From positions 23,472 to 87,471 of the forward strand of contig NZ_JARNTV010000013.1 in assembly GCF_029433115.1 (NCBI RefSeq): DNA of 64,000 nt, written 5' to 3'. Made by a program: the position numbers and the translations under genes. The notes under the pieces are model-generated. The model had not been told where the DNA came from and searched no databases. It saw only the letters and a program-made list of their open reading frames with translations. Source of the DNA: Sphingomonas sp. AOB5. GTDB lineage: Bacteria; Pseudomonadota; Alphaproteobacteria; Sphingomonadales; Sphingomonadaceae. Position 1 is the stretch's first letter, and each line of letters begins with the position of its first letter. Below, in pieces: positions 52,680 through 61,915 of the stretch.

Positions 52680-53056
52680 CACCAGCCCATCTCCCGCAGA
52701 AATGCCGGCCCCGCATCCACCACCATCGCCAGCCCCACTACCAGCGACGCGATGCTCATCACCAGCACCGCACCCGCCAGCATGTCCTTGGCGATGCCGA
52801 TCGCGGGATGGATACCCGGATGCAGCAGGTCCACCGCCGCCTCGACTGCCGAATTGACCAGTTCCAGCGCCAGCACCAGCGCGCAGCAAAGGGCGATCAA
52901 TGCCCACCAGACCGGCGCAGGCTGCAGCATCAGCAATGCCGCGAAAGCCAGCCCCGCCATCGCCACCTGTGCCCGGAAACTGCGCTCGCCCGCCCATGCC
53001 GCGCGCCACCCCGCCAGCGCAAAGCCGACACGCGCGGTAAAGGAGCGGTTCTTCAC
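52676..53056 (-). CDS. dgkA: diacylglycerol kinase DgkA
   Basis: A 126-residue small membrane kinase with three helices and the signature LELVNSAVEAAVDL (E-x-NTAIE-like) followed by AKDMLAGAVL. It recycles diacylglycerol to phosphatidic acid during envelope turnover. It overlaps both neighbours by 4 bases. Confidence 0.94.
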   Translation of the reverse strand: MKNRSFTARVGFALAGWRAAWAGERSFRAQVAMAGLAFAALLMLQPAPVWWALIALCCALVLALELVNSAVEAAVDLLHPGIHPAIGIAKDMLAGAVLVMSIASLVVGLAMVVDAGPAFLREMGWW

Positions 53057-54837
53057 CCCGTCTTCTCGATATCGTCGATCAGCGCCGCGGCCAGCGCTTC
53101 CTGGCTGAACATCGTTTCGCGCGCGGCGCGCAGATCGCCGGTATCGCGCTGGATCTTCAGCCGTGCCGAATCCCGGCGGCGATACTCCGCCTCGGTCTTC
53201 TCGATCTCCATATGATCGACGCCCACCGCTTCCATCGCCTTGCGCGCCATCGCGATCGCGCTTTCCAGCATCTCGCGCACGATGCCCGCCACCGGCGCAC
53301 CCTTCAGCTTGATCACGCTGCGCCGGTCATAGGCGCGCACGAAGATGCTGGCCTTGGGGAAGGCATGGTGGATCGCCTCGATCGCATCGGTATCCAGCTT
53401 GTCGCCGTCCTGACAGAACAGGATCAGTTCGGCATCGCCCGCACCCGCCTGCCGCAACAGGTCGATCCGCGTGCCATCGCCATAATAGACCTTCGATCCG
53501 AAATCGCCGGCTACGTCGATCATCTCGACATCGGTATCGATCAGCGTGACGGGAATGCCCTGACCCAGCAGCATCTGCGCCACCGTCTGCCCGAAGCGGC
53601 CATAGCCGACCACGATGGCGTTACTGCCGTCATGCTGCGGCCCCTCGCGCTCGCCGCCATCCGGCTCGGCATCGACGCGCAGATTCTGGGTCAGCATCAT
53701 CAGGAACGGCGTGGTCGCCATCGACAGGGTGACGATGGCACCGAACAGGCTCGCCGCTTCGCCCGTCACGAGATAGGCCGCCTGCGCCTGAGCGAAGAGG
53801 ACGAAGCCGAACTCGCCGCCCTGGCTCAGCAACAGGCCCAGCGCGAACGCCTGTCGCCACGGCATGCGGAACAACATGCCGATGCCCATGATGATCGCCG
53901 TCTTCGCCGCGATCAGCGCGACCGCCATGCCCGCCACGAAAAAGGGCCGGTCCGCGATCGCCTGCAGGTTCAGCGTCATGCCCACTGCCAGGAAGAACAG
54001 CCCGAGCAGGATCGAGCGGAACGGCTCGACATCGGCCTCCAGTTCGTGCCGGTAGGGGCTGTCGGCAAGCATCACGCCCGCGACGAACGCCCCCAAAGCC
54101 GCGGATACACCCAGCCACTCCATCAGCGCCGAGGCGGCGATCACGGTGAACAGGCCCGCGAACACGAACATCTCGCGTTCGCCGAGATTGCCGATCAGCC
54201 GGAACAGCGGGCGCAGCAGATATCGGCCGGCAAGGATCAGTCCCAACACCGCCGCCAGCGTGTACAGCCCCAGCAGCCAGCCCGGCGTCCCGCCCGCGTC
54301 TGCCGGATTGCGGCTCATCGCCGCGATGATCGTGATCAGCGGGATCAGCGACAGATCCTGGAACAGCAGGATCGCGAACGCGCGCTCGCCGAACGGCGTC
54401 CGCATGCGCCCTGCCGATTGCAGCATCGGCAGCACCTGAGCGGTGGACGACAGCGCCAGCGGCAGGCCCAGCGCGAAAGCCGCCTCGACCGAGAAGCTTG
54501 TCCCCAGCAGCACGATGCCGGAAATCGCCAGCCCGCACAGCACGACCTGCAACAGGCCGAGGCCGAAGATATCCTTGCGCAGCCGCCACAAGCGGCTCGG
54601 GCTCAGCTCAAGGCCGACCAGGAACAGCAGCAGCGCGATGCCCAGTTCGGCGATGCCCATCTTGCCCTCGGCATCGCTGACCAGCCCGAGCACATGCGGC
54701 CCCACCAGCGCGCCCGCGACCAGGAAGCCCAGCGTGGCGCCCAGCCCCAGCCGGCGGAAAATCAGCACGAACACCAGCGCAAAGCCGAGCAGCGGCACGC
54801 CGTCCCTCAGCAGCGAGATCCCCCCATGGTCTTCCAT
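53053..54837 (-). CDS. CPA2-family cation:proton antiporter (KefB/KefC-like)
   Basis: A 594-residue protein: an N-terminal 12-13 helix Na+/H+ exchanger domain (residues about 5-385, with LGIALLLFLVGLELSP and SSTAQVLPML), a TrkA-N Rossmann domain (IVVGYGRFGQ near 415) and a C-terminal helix. Kef systems are gated by nucleotides or glutathione adducts. No ancillary KefF/KefG gene is adjacent. The ATG overlaps the stop of the scaffold gene. Confidence 0.9.
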   Translation of the reverse strand: MEDHGGISLLRDGVPLLGFALVFVLIFRRLGLGATLGFLVAGALVGPHVLGLVSDAEGKMGIAELGIALLLFLVGLELSPSRLWRLRKDIFGLGLLQVVLCGLAISGIVLLGTSFSVEAAFALGLPLALSSTAQVLPMLQSAGRMRTPFGERAFAILLFQDLSLIPLITIIAAMSRNPADAGGTPGWLLGLYTLAAVLGLILAGRYLLRPLFRLIGNLGEREMFVFAGLFTVIAASALMEWLGVSAALGAFVAGVMLADSPYRHELEADVEPFRSILLGLFFLAVGMTLNLQAIADRPFFVAGMAVALIAAKTAIIMGIGMLFRMPWRQAFALGLLLSQGGEFGFVLFAQAQAAYLVTGEAASLFGAIVTLSMATTPFLMMLTQNLRVDAEPDGGEREGPQHDGSNAIVVGYGRFGQTVAQMLLGQGIPVTLIDTDVEMIDVAGDFGSKVYYGDGTRIDLLRQAGAGDAELILFCQDGDKLDTDAIEAIHHAFPKASIFVRAYDRRSVIKLKGAPVAGIVREMLESAIAMARKAMEAVGVDHMEIEKTEAEYRRRDSARLKIQRDTGDLRAARETMFSQEALAAALIDDIEKTG

Positions 54838-55274
54838 CAGGCCGCTTTCCCCCGCACTGCCAGTTCCACTGCTTCGCTGATCGCCTCGAACGCCAGCCGG
54901 ATCGAAGGATGCCGCGCCCGATGCGGCAATGCCGGCTCGAACAGCTGCAATCCCGGCCAGTCCGGCGGTGTATCTCGCTCGCCCGCCAGCCACGCGGTCA
55001 ATTGATCCCGCGCCTCGGCCAGATCCACCGCATTCTTGCCGCACGCCTCAGCCGCCATCAGCGCCGCGGACGCCTGCCCCAATGCGCAGGCCCGCACCAA
55101 CATCCCGATCTCCGTCACCCGACCCTCGGCGTCGAGGTCCACGTCGACGGTGACCCGGCTCCCGCACACCGGCGATCGCTTCTCGACCGTGGCCATGGCC
55201 CCCTCGATCCGCGCCTGAAACGGGATCGACGCGGCAAGGCGCAGGATTTCGGCGTTGTAGAGGGGCGCGCTCAT
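54837..55274 (-). CDS. NifU-like iron-sulfur cluster assembly scaffold
   Basis: A 145-residue IscU/NifU-N fold protein starting SAPLYNAEILRLAAS. Three candidate cluster cysteines: VCGS, RACALG and ACGKN, with the usual spacing. It assembles transient [2Fe-2S] clusters. It has no C-terminal extension and no isc/suf neighbours. It is the first gene of the long minus-strand unit ending with DUF423. Confidence 0.88.
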   Translation of the reverse strand: MSAPLYNAEILRLAASIPFQARIEGAMATVEKRSPVCGSRVTVDVDLDAEGRVTEIGMLVRACALGQASAALMAAEACGKNAVDLAEARDQLTAWLAGERDTPPDWPGLQLFEPALPHRARHPSIRLAFEAISEAVELAVRGKAA

Positions 55275-55452
55275 TGTCCCCGATGTAGGCGAGCGATGCG
55301 CGAAGGGCGAGAGGGCTTGATGCCGCGGATTTGCCGAGGAGGCCGTTTCGCGCCCGAAATCAGCCCGAATCATCGCTCGCGCACCATGTTCCGGACACGA
55401 ATGCGGCTCAGGAACCCGATCGGCTTGCAAGGCCCGACGCGAAAGGAAGAAT

Positions 55453-56190
55453 ATGCGCGGCACGATCCTGGCAATGGCCGGACTGCTTCTCTCAACCTCG
55501 GCAATGGCACAGAGCGGACCGCCCGGGGGCGGTGGATCCGGTGGCCGCGGCGGACCGCCCGGCGGCGCACCGGGCATGGGCGCCGGGCCGAATGCACCGC
55601 GTCCGATGAAGCCGATCGCGCGCGACCGGTTCGACCGGGCCGTGACTGCCATGTTCCGCTCCGCCGACACCAATCGCGACGGCTTCGTCACGATCGAGGA
55701 AGTGCGCACGATCCTCGATGCCCGGCGCGACACGCTGATCCGCGCCCGGTTCGACCGGATCGATGTCAACAAAAGCGGCAGCATCGAAGCCGACGAGTTC
55801 TTCGCCTGGCAACGCGGGTTCGGTTCGGGTGTCCTGTCCGAAGCGCGGGCATCCGGCATCGACAAGCCACTGCCCGACTGCATCCAGCCCCGCTTTGATG
55901 ACGACCGGGAGGACCTCATCCTCGCGCGGCTGGTCGAACCGCTGAGCGTGACGATGATCGCCAATGCCAACACCGATTTCGATATCGGGGTCTCGCTCGA
56001 GGAACTGCTCGCCTATGAGCGCAGGCATTTCGATGAAGCGGATGCCGACAAGGACGGCGCGCTGTCGATGGAGGAACTGCGCGGTCCCGAAGGGCCCGGC
56101 CGCCGTGGCCCCGGCCCCGGTAACGGCCAGCCTCCGGCGCCAATGCCCCAACGCGAAGGCTGTTTCGTACCCGGCACCGCGCCGAGATAG
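55453..56190 (+). CDS. exported EF-hand calcium-binding protein
   Basis: A 245-residue protein with signal peptide (cleavage near residue 19) and a Gly/Pro-rich linker. Four EF-hand loops follow: DTNRDGFVTIEE (72-83), DVNKSGSIEADE (104-115), a 13-residue irregular one at 171-183, and DADKDGALSMEE (197-208). The C-terminus is Pro/Gly-rich. It probably binds calcium in the periplasm; role unknown. Confidence 0.88.
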   Translation: MRGTILAMAGLLLSTSAMAQSGPPGGGGSGGRGGPPGGAPGMGAGPNAPRPMKPIARDRFDRAVTAMFRSADTNRDGFVTIEEVRTILDARRDTLIRARFDRIDVNKSGSIEADEFFAWQRGFGSGVLSEARASGIDKPLPDCIQPRFDDDREDLILARLVEPLSVTMIANANTDFDIGVSLEELLAYERRHFDEADADKDGALSMEELRGPEGPGRRGPGPGNGQPPAPMPQREGCFVPGTAPR

Positions 56191-56233
56191 GCGCGGTTCA
56201 CCCTATGGAAGGCGTGGAGATCGTGCCGGCGGC

Positions 56234-56803
56234 CTAGTCGCCTTCGTGCACATTCTCCACGTCGCCCACGCCATTCTCCGGCTCGCCGCCGAACACCGGC
56301 TCGCCCTTGCGGCGCTTGTCGACAAAGTCCGCGACGAACGCGCTGGTCGCGTCGAGCAGCGGATAGGTGGTGGACTGGGTGATCCACTCCGGCCGCTTGG
56401 CCGGGCCGCCGCGCACGGTATCGACCACCAGTACCAGTAGCAGGAAGGCGATGCTCACCAGCACCAGCCCCTTCAGCGCGCCGAAGCCCAGCCCGAGTGC
56501 ACGGTCGACCGGCCCAAGGAAGCTCTGCCGCGTCCGCCCGCCGACCGCATTGGCGACCATCCGCCCGCCGAAATAGGTCACGCCCGCAAGGATCGCGAAC
56601 GACAGCACCGCCGCACCCTGCGCCGTGCCGACCGGGCCGGACAGCGCCTCGGCCAGCGGCGTGTGCAGGAACTTCAGCGCCAGCACGATCACCAGCCACA
56701 CGGCCAGCGCCAGTATCTCGGTCACGAAACCGCGAATGAAGCCCAATATGGCTGCCGCACCGATCGCGATCAGCACGATGATGTCGAGTCCGCTGAATGC
56801 CAT
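56234..56803 (-). CDS. cvpA: CvpA family membrane protein
   Basis: A 189-residue protein with four membrane helices: FSGLDIIVLIAIGAAAILGF begins it, and FGALKGLVLVSIAFLLL lies in the third. A hydrophilic C-terminal tail is Glu-rich. E. coli CvpA is needed for colicin V export and bile-salt tolerance. I chose MAFSGLD, which follows GGAGGGATTCGACA. It lies downstream of the lipocalin on the same strand. Confidence 0.87.
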   Translation of the reverse strand: MAFSGLDIIVLIAIGAAAILGFIRGFVTEILALAVWLVIVLALKFLHTPLAEALSGPVGTAQGAAVLSFAILAGVTYFGGRMVANAVGGRTRQSFLGPVDRALGLGFGALKGLVLVSIAFLLLVLVVDTVRGGPAKRPEWITQSTTYPLLDATSAFVADFVDKRRKGEPVFGGEPENGVGDVENVHEGD

Positions 56804-56858
56804 TGTCGAATCCCTCCGCCCCACGGCGACGATATAGGTTAACGCGCCCTCGCGAAAC

Positions 56859-57422
56859 TCAGATGTGGCGGGTCAGCCGCAGCGCCCAGCGGTCATATCC
56901 AAGCGCCTCGACCCGCTTCAGGATCGCTTCCATCGCCGCCGGCTCGGGCTTGGCATCGCGCGCCAGCACCCACAGATAGCGCCCGCTCGGCTCGCCCACG
57001 ATCGACCATTCATACTCGTCGCCATGGTCGAGGATCCAGTAATCGCCGGTGTACAAAGGCCCGAAGAACGAGACCTTTAGCTTCGCGTTGGTCTCCTCGT
57101 CGGCGACGATCGCGCGGCCCTCGACGAAACTATGCTCGCCCTTCGGTCCGCCCTGCCGACCGCCATTGGTGATCGCGATCCGCCCGTCCTCGCGCAGCTC
57201 ATATTCGGCGGTAACCGCGTCGAGGCCCTTTTCGTAGCGGTTCTCATGCCGTGCCAATTCGAACCATTTGCCGAGATAGCGTTCCAGCTCGACCGGCTTG
57301 GCCGGCTCGGGCACCTTGGGATTGATCACCGGCGGCCGCGTCGCGCGCGAATAGATCAGCGCGCCGCCGATTGCGGCTGCCGCGACACCGGCGGCGATGC
57401 TGAGGGCTGTACGTTGCTTCAT
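56859..57422 (-). CDS. lipocalin (Blc-like)
   Basis: A 187-residue lipocalin with a membrane-anchor-like N-terminus (LSIAAGVAAAAIGGALIYSR). The structural motif GxW is in YLGKWFELARHENRYEKG; NKYDEW-type loops follow (GDEYEWSIVGEPSGRYLWVL). The lipobox cysteine of E. coli Blc is absent, so the anchor is a helix. It binds hydrophobic ligands such as lysophospholipids. Confidence 0.85.
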   Translation of the reverse strand: MKQRTALSIAAGVAAAAIGGALIYSRATRPPVINPKVPEPAKPVELERYLGKWFELARHENRYEKGLDAVTAEYELREDGRIAITNGGRQGGPKGEHSFVEGRAIVADEETNAKLKVSFFGPLYTGDYWILDHGDEYEWSIVGEPSGRYLWVLARDAKPEPAAMEAILKRVEALGYDRWALRLTRHI

Positions 57423-57482
57423 GGCGCTACTTTGCGATGGCGCGGCGGGAATTGGTAGCCCCTGCGGCAGCCTCTACGGGCA

Positions 57483-58853
57483 TCATCGCCCCAGCAGGTG
57501 ATCCACGAAGCTCCCCAGATCCTTGAACCCCGACAGCGCCAGCGATCCCTTCTCCTTGGTCATCGCCGCCGGCGCCAGCGCACGCCCAAAGCCCAGCTTT
57601 GCCGCTTCCCGGCACCGCAGCGATCCATGCGCCACCGGGCGGATCTCGCCCGACAGCGCGATCTCGCCAAAGGCCACCGCGTCGCTCGCCAGTGGCCGCT
57701 CGCTCAGCGCCGACACCAGAGCGGCCGCCACCGCCAGATCGGCCGCCGGGTCCTGCACGCGATAGCCGCCCGCGATGTTCAGATACACTTCGCAGGCCGA
57801 GAAGCTGAGCCCGCACCGCGCCTCCAGCACCGCCAGGATCATCGACAGGCGCGCGCTGTCCCAGCCCACCACCGCACGCCGCGGCGTCGCACCCGAAGCC
57901 AGCCGCACCGTCAGCGCCTGCACCTCGACCAGCACCGGCCGCGTCCCCTCAAGCGCGGGGAACACGATCGTGCCCGTCACGCTCTCGTCGCGACTGGTCA
58001 GGAACAGCGACGAAGGGTTGGAGACTTCCGAAAGCCCCTCGCTCTCCATCGCAAACACGCCGATCTCGTCGGTCCCGCCGAAGCGGTTCTTCACCGCGCG
58101 CAGGATGCGATACAGGTGGCTGCGCTCGCCCTCGAACGCCAGCACCGTATCGACCATATGCTCCATCACCCGCGGCCCGGCGATGCTGCCGTCCTTGGTG
58201 ACATGGCCCACCAGCACCACCGCCGTCCCGCGTTCCTTGGCAAAGCGGATCAGTTCGCCCGCCGCAGCCCGCACCTGGCTGACCGTGCCCGCAGCACCTT
58301 CGATCAGGTCGGAATGCATCGTCTGGATCGAGTCGATGATCAGCAGCGCGGGCGGTTCGCCCTGACCCATCGTGGTCAGGATATCGCGCACCGACGTCGC
58401 CGCCGCCAGCAGCACCGGCGCCTGCCCGAGGCCCAGCCGCCGCGCGCGCAGCCGCACCTGATCCGCCGCTTCCTCGCCTGAGACATAGGCGACTTTCAGC
58501 CCGCGCATCGCCACCTTCGCCGCCGCCTGAAGCAGCAGGGTCGATTTCCCGATTCCCGGATCGCCGCCGATCAGCGTCGCCGAGCCTTCCACGAACCCGC
58601 CCCCCAGCGCCCGGTCCAGCTCGGCAATGCCCGTCGACATCCGCTCGGGCAGCGCCACATCGGCATCCAGCCCGGAAAGCAGGATCGCCCGCCCGCCCGA
58701 TTGCAGGTTATGCTTGGCCGAGAAGGGCGTGACGTTCCCGCCCGCATCCTCGACCAGCGAGTTCCAGTCCCCGCAATCGGCGCACTGCCCCGCCCATTGC
58801 GAGGTGACCGACCCGCAGGCCTGACAGACATAACGTTTCCGGGGCTTTGCCAT
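57483..58853 (-). CDS. radA: DNA repair protein RadA
   Basis: A 456-residue RadA: N-terminal zinc finger (CQAC, CADC), RecA-like ATPase with Walker A GGDPGIGKST and Walker B LLIIDSI, the RadA-specific KNRFG motif, and a C-terminal Lon-type domain. It promotes branch migration during recombination. Its divergent neighbour is a LuxR-type gene. Confidence 0.95.
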   Translation of the reverse strand: MAKPRKRYVCQACGSVTSQWAGQCADCGDWNSLVEDAGGNVTPFSAKHNLQSGGRAILLSGLDADVALPERMSTGIAELDRALGGGFVEGSATLIGGDPGIGKSTLLLQAAAKVAMRGLKVAYVSGEEAADQVRLRARRLGLGQAPVLLAAATSVRDILTTMGQGEPPALLIIDSIQTMHSDLIEGAAGTVSQVRAAAGELIRFAKERGTAVVLVGHVTKDGSIAGPRVMEHMVDTVLAFEGERSHLYRILRAVKNRFGGTDEIGVFAMESEGLSEVSNPSSLFLTSRDESVTGTIVFPALEGTRPVLVEVQALTVRLASGATPRRAVVGWDSARLSMILAVLEARCGLSFSACEVYLNIAGGYRVQDPAADLAVAAALVSALSERPLASDAVAFGEIALSGEIRPVAHGSLRCREAAKLGFGRALAPAAMTKEKGSLALSGFKDLGSFVDHLLGR

Positions 58854-58955
58854 GCGCGCACCGTAACGATGGAACAATCAGGGAACAAGTCCTCCCTTGG
58901 CCTCCCCCCAAAACTATGTCACCCAGCCTTCAGCGCAGCGCAGGATCTGGCCACG

Positions 58956-60059
58956 ATGCACACCGCCGCACAGGAAGCCGAACTGATCGATCGCATCTAC
59001 GAATGCGCCGTCGTCCCCGAACTGTGGCCGCAGGTGCTCGACGATGTCGCGAAGATGACCGACAGCCGCGGCGGCCTGCTCTTCTCCGCGCGCAAGTCGC
59101 TCTACTGGACAGCATCGGAAACCGTGCGCGACGTCTTCGCCGAATATGTCAGCGACGGCTGGTTCACTCGTTGCAGCCGCCGGGTCTGCCTCTACAGCCG
59201 CAGCGAGCCGTCCTTCTTCGTCGAACAGGATTTCTGGACCGAGGAGGAACTGGCGGCCAATCCGATCTATCGCGATTTCTTCCGCCCGCGCGGGCTTGGC
59301 TGGTCGGCCGGCACCGGCCTGTCGGTTCCCACCGGCGACAATATCGTGTTCAGCGTCGAGCGCGAATATGGCGGGGGCCCGATCCAGCCCGAACAGGTCG
59401 CCTGGCTCAATTCGCTGCGCCCGCATCTCGCCCGCAGCGCTTTCGTCACCGCGCGCCTGCGCCTGCAACGCGCCCAGGGCGCCAGCGAGGCGCTCACCGC
59501 GCTTCAGCTTCCCGCCCTGCTGCTCGATAGCGCAGGCACGGTGATCGAGGCCAATCCGATGATCGACGATCTGCGCGATCTGCTCATCCATGGCGCCAAC
59601 GGACGGCTTTTGCTGGCCGACAAGCGCGCCAACGACATGCTGCACGGCGCGCTCGCCGCAATCGACGATGCGCCGGAGATCGCCACCAATTCCTTCCCGG
59701 TCCGCGACAAGCACGGCAAGGCGGTGCTGGTCGCGCACATGATCCCGATCAAGCGATCCGCGCACGACATTCTCGGCACGAGCTATGCGTTGCTGATGCT
59801 CACCCCAGTCGCGGCCGAACGCCGCCCCTCGACCGATCTGGTCAAGTCGCTGTTCGATCTCACTCCGTCCGAAGCGCGCATCGCCGACGGGCTGGTGGTC
59901 GGCAAGACGCTGGAGGAGATCGCCGAGGCGGGCGATGTCGCCCTGTCCACCGTCCGCTCCCAGCTTCGCCGCGTACTGGAAAAGACCGGTTGCACCCGTC
60001 AGGCCGAAGTCGCCGCGTTGCTCGCGAACCTCGCCATCGGCCCCGGCGGACAGGCCTGA
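58956..60059 (+). CDS. LuxR-type transcriptional regulator with GAF/PAS-like sensor
   Basis: A 367-residue regulator. N-terminal sensor region about 1-190, a possible second PAS-like segment (LQLPALLLDSAGTVIEAN, about 200-280), and a GerE HTH at the C-terminus (DLTPSEARIADGLVVGKTLE). The start could also be 58869 (29 residues more), but the ATG at 58956 has AGGATCTGG upstream. No autoinducer synthase is in the window; the sensed ligand is unknown. Confidence 0.82.
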   Translation: MHTAAQEAELIDRIYECAVVPELWPQVLDDVAKMTDSRGGLLFSARKSLYWTASETVRDVFAEYVSDGWFTRCSRRVCLYSRSEPSFFVEQDFWTEEELAANPIYRDFFRPRGLGWSAGTGLSVPTGDNIVFSVEREYGGGPIQPEQVAWLNSLRPHLARSAFVTARLRLQRAQGASEALTALQLPALLLDSAGTVIEANPMIDDLRDLLIHGANGRLLLADKRANDMLHGALAAIDDAPEIATNSFPVRDKHGKAVLVAHMIPIKRSAHDILGTSYALLMLTPVAAERRPSTDLVKSLFDLTPSEARIADGLVVGKTLEEIAEAGDVALSTVRSQLRRVLEKTGCTRQAEVAALLANLAIGPGGQA

Positions 60060-60062
60060 GCG

Positions 60063-61154
60063 CTATTTCCCCAGCCGACGGTCGAAGAACCGCACCACCA
60101 CGTCATACACCTCCCGCGATTCCGGCAGATCGGGGTTCATGTGGAAGGCGTGCGGCAGCCCTTCCCACACATGCAGATCGGCATCCACGCCCTGCGCCAC
60201 CAGCCGCGAATGGGTATACACGGTCGAACTCAGCGCGAAATCGCGCGTGCTGGTGACCAGCAGGGTCGGCGGAAACTTCGCCAGCACCGCCAGCGACCGC
60301 GCCGGAAAGGCCAGCGGATCGTCGGCCGAGACACCGGTGAAATAGGGGTTCACTGCCATGGTGTGCTGCGAGGTATCGTAGACGAAGCGCGAGGAATCGC
60401 CTTCGGTCCAATAGACCCCGCCTTCGCACAGCATCCCGATCGCGCCGGGCAGCGGCAGCTTCTCCTTCAGGAACCAGGCGACGCTCTGCGCGGTCAGCAG
60501 TCCGCCCGCCGAGCAGCCATAGATGCCGATGTTGCGCGGGTCGTAGCTCTTCAGCAGTTCGCGATAGACCGCCGTCACATCCTCGCTGGCGGCAGGAAAG
60601 GTAAAGTCCGGGCCCTGCCGATAGTCGATGCTGATCACCCGGATCCGTCCGGTCGCTGCGATGGGAAAGGACTCGATCCGGCTCAGCGTCCGCGCACCGC
60701 CCATGAATGCCCCGCCATGGACGTTGATCAGGACGCGGCGGCGATTGGCGGGTGCGATGCCGCTGTTCGGCACCACATCCTCGACGCGTACCCCGCCGAT
60801 CGTCCGTTCGGTGATCGTCACGTCGAACTGCTGGCGCAGCTTCGCATAGCCGGGTGAGCCGTAGAAAGCCTCGGCCTCGCAAGTGCGGATCGCCGGAATG
60901 TCCGCCTTCGCCGCGCCGGCCATCGACGGGCACGACAGCGGCGTACCGGGTGGTGGCGGGGGCACGGGCGACGGGTTGCGCTGGCCGCGCAGCACCGCGC
61001 GCGTATCCGGGCTGAGCAATGCGGATTCCGGAAAGGCCGTCGCGGGTGCGTGCACCGTGCCATCGGCATCGACCGTCTGCGCCGCTGCCTCCATTGCAGC
61101 GAGCATCAGCAATCCCGCCAACAACCCGCGTATCTTGCCTGCGACAGACCCCAT
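60063..61154 (-). CDS. exported alpha/beta hydrolase (HSL-type)
   Basis: A 363-residue hydrolase with signal peptide (MGSVAGKIRGLLAGLLMLAA) and an HSL/esterase fold: oxyanion HGGAF, nucleophile elbow GCSAGG, acid in STRDFAL and catalytic His in GLPHAFHM. It probably acts on esters in the periplasm. The ATG follows GGGAGAGGTTGC. Its promoter is divergent with the gene at 61362. Confidence 0.87.
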   Translation of the reverse strand: MGSVAGKIRGLLAGLLMLAAMEAAAQTVDADGTVHAPATAFPESALLSPDTRAVLRGQRNPSPVPPPPPGTPLSCPSMAGAAKADIPAIRTCEAEAFYGSPGYAKLRQQFDVTITERTIGGVRVEDVVPNSGIAPANRRRVLINVHGGAFMGGARTLSRIESFPIAATGRIRVISIDYRQGPDFTFPAASEDVTAVYRELLKSYDPRNIGIYGCSAGGLLTAQSVAWFLKEKLPLPGAIGMLCEGGVYWTEGDSSRFVYDTSQHTMAVNPYFTGVSADDPLAFPARSLAVLAKFPPTLLVTSTRDFALSSTVYTHSRLVAQGVDADLHVWEGLPHAFHMNPDLPESREVYDVVVRFFDRRLGK

Positions 61155-61201
61155 GCAACCTCTCCCCGCGATCGCCATGGCGACGACTCGTTCCACAAAA
61201 T

Positions 61202-61219
61202 AAATATAGTTTTATATTT
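61202..61219. promoter_or_regulatory. AT-rich palindrome in a divergent promoter
   Basis: AAATATA-GTTT-TATATTT is a perfect 7-bp dyad in an otherwise GC-rich region between the hydrolase (minus) and the secreted protein gene (plus). It could be a repressor site or part of overlapping -10 boxes. A second dyad, TCATCCCC-N5-GGGGATGA-like, follows at 61253-61273. Confidence 0.4.
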
Positions 61220-61361
61220 GAGACTCAATCCGGAATGATCGCATCGCACGACTCATCCCCCAAATGGGGGATGACCGCGTGCTCGCCGCGCCGCATTGCT
61301 CTCGCGTGAGGCGCTGGATCGGGGGGACCGGTCTGCTGCCCCAGAGACACAGGAGGATGTT

Positions 61362-61802
61362 ATGCGTTTGCTTCTCGCTGCCGCCGCGCTTGCGCTGCCG
61401 ATGTTTCCCGCCACCGCTGCCGCGCAGGAATGGATCCGCGTCGGCGGAAACGACCAGCTCTCGGCCTATGTCGATGCAACCTCGATCTTCCCTAGCAACG
61501 GCAAGACTGTCGCCACGACCTTTTCGGGCTATGCCAAGGCGCTGGGCGACACCCCGATCTGGTTCACCGCGGTGAAGATCGAATATAATTGCAAGGCGAA
61601 CCAGTTCCGCACGCTCGAATATACCTATTACGACAAGGCCGGGAACTCGCTCGGCACCGAAGCCTCGTTCACGATCAACGAGACTCGCACCGTGACGCCG
61701 GGCAGCATCGACGAGACCTTCTTCAAATATGCCTGCACCAAGCAGGGCGGCGTGCCCGTACAGAATCCCTTCACCGACTCGCGCACGCGCCTGTCGAACT
61801 GA
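61362..61802 (+). CDS. small secreted protein, surface-adhesin-E-like
   Basis: A 146-residue protein with signal peptide (MRLLLAAAALALPMFPATAA) and a compact beta domain. WIRVGGNDQLSAYVDATSI and a later pair of cysteines (YNCKAN, YACTKQG) fit the surface-adhesin protein E type. RBS: AGGAGGATGTT. Function unknown. Confidence 0.7.
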   Translation: MRLLLAAAALALPMFPATAAAQEWIRVGGNDQLSAYVDATSIFPSNGKTVATTFSGYAKALGDTPIWFTAVKIEYNCKANQFRTLEYTYYDKAGNSLGTEASFTINETRTVTPGSIDETFFKYACTKQGGVPVQNPFTDSRTRLSN

Positions 61803-61813
61803 GGGGTGACGGC

Positions 61814-61857
61814 GGGCCGGCGGCGCGAACGCGTATCCGTTCTCGCGCCGCCGGCCC
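61814..61857 (+). terminator. GC-rich hairpin after the secreted protein gene
   Basis: A perfect 15-bp stem (arms GGGCCGGCGGCGCGA and TCGCGCCGCCGGCCC) with a 14-base loop, 11 bases past the stop, followed by TTCC. The U tract is poor but the stem is very stable. Confidence 0.55.
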
Positions 61858-61915
61858 TTCCGCATTCGTCCGAAACTCGACACCGCTCGCGCGCGGGGCT
61901 ATTCGCCCGGCGCAA

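Noticed and set aside
53212..55005. Plus-strand open frame of 597 codons opposite the Kef-type antiporter
   Set aside because: A mirror of the real gene; low-complexity Arg/Gln/His content, no ribosome site, no recognisable domain.
58701..58955. In-frame extension of the LuxR-type gene into radA
   Set aside because: It would be antisense to the 5' end of radA. Only the part from 58869 is possible, and it lacks a ribosome site.
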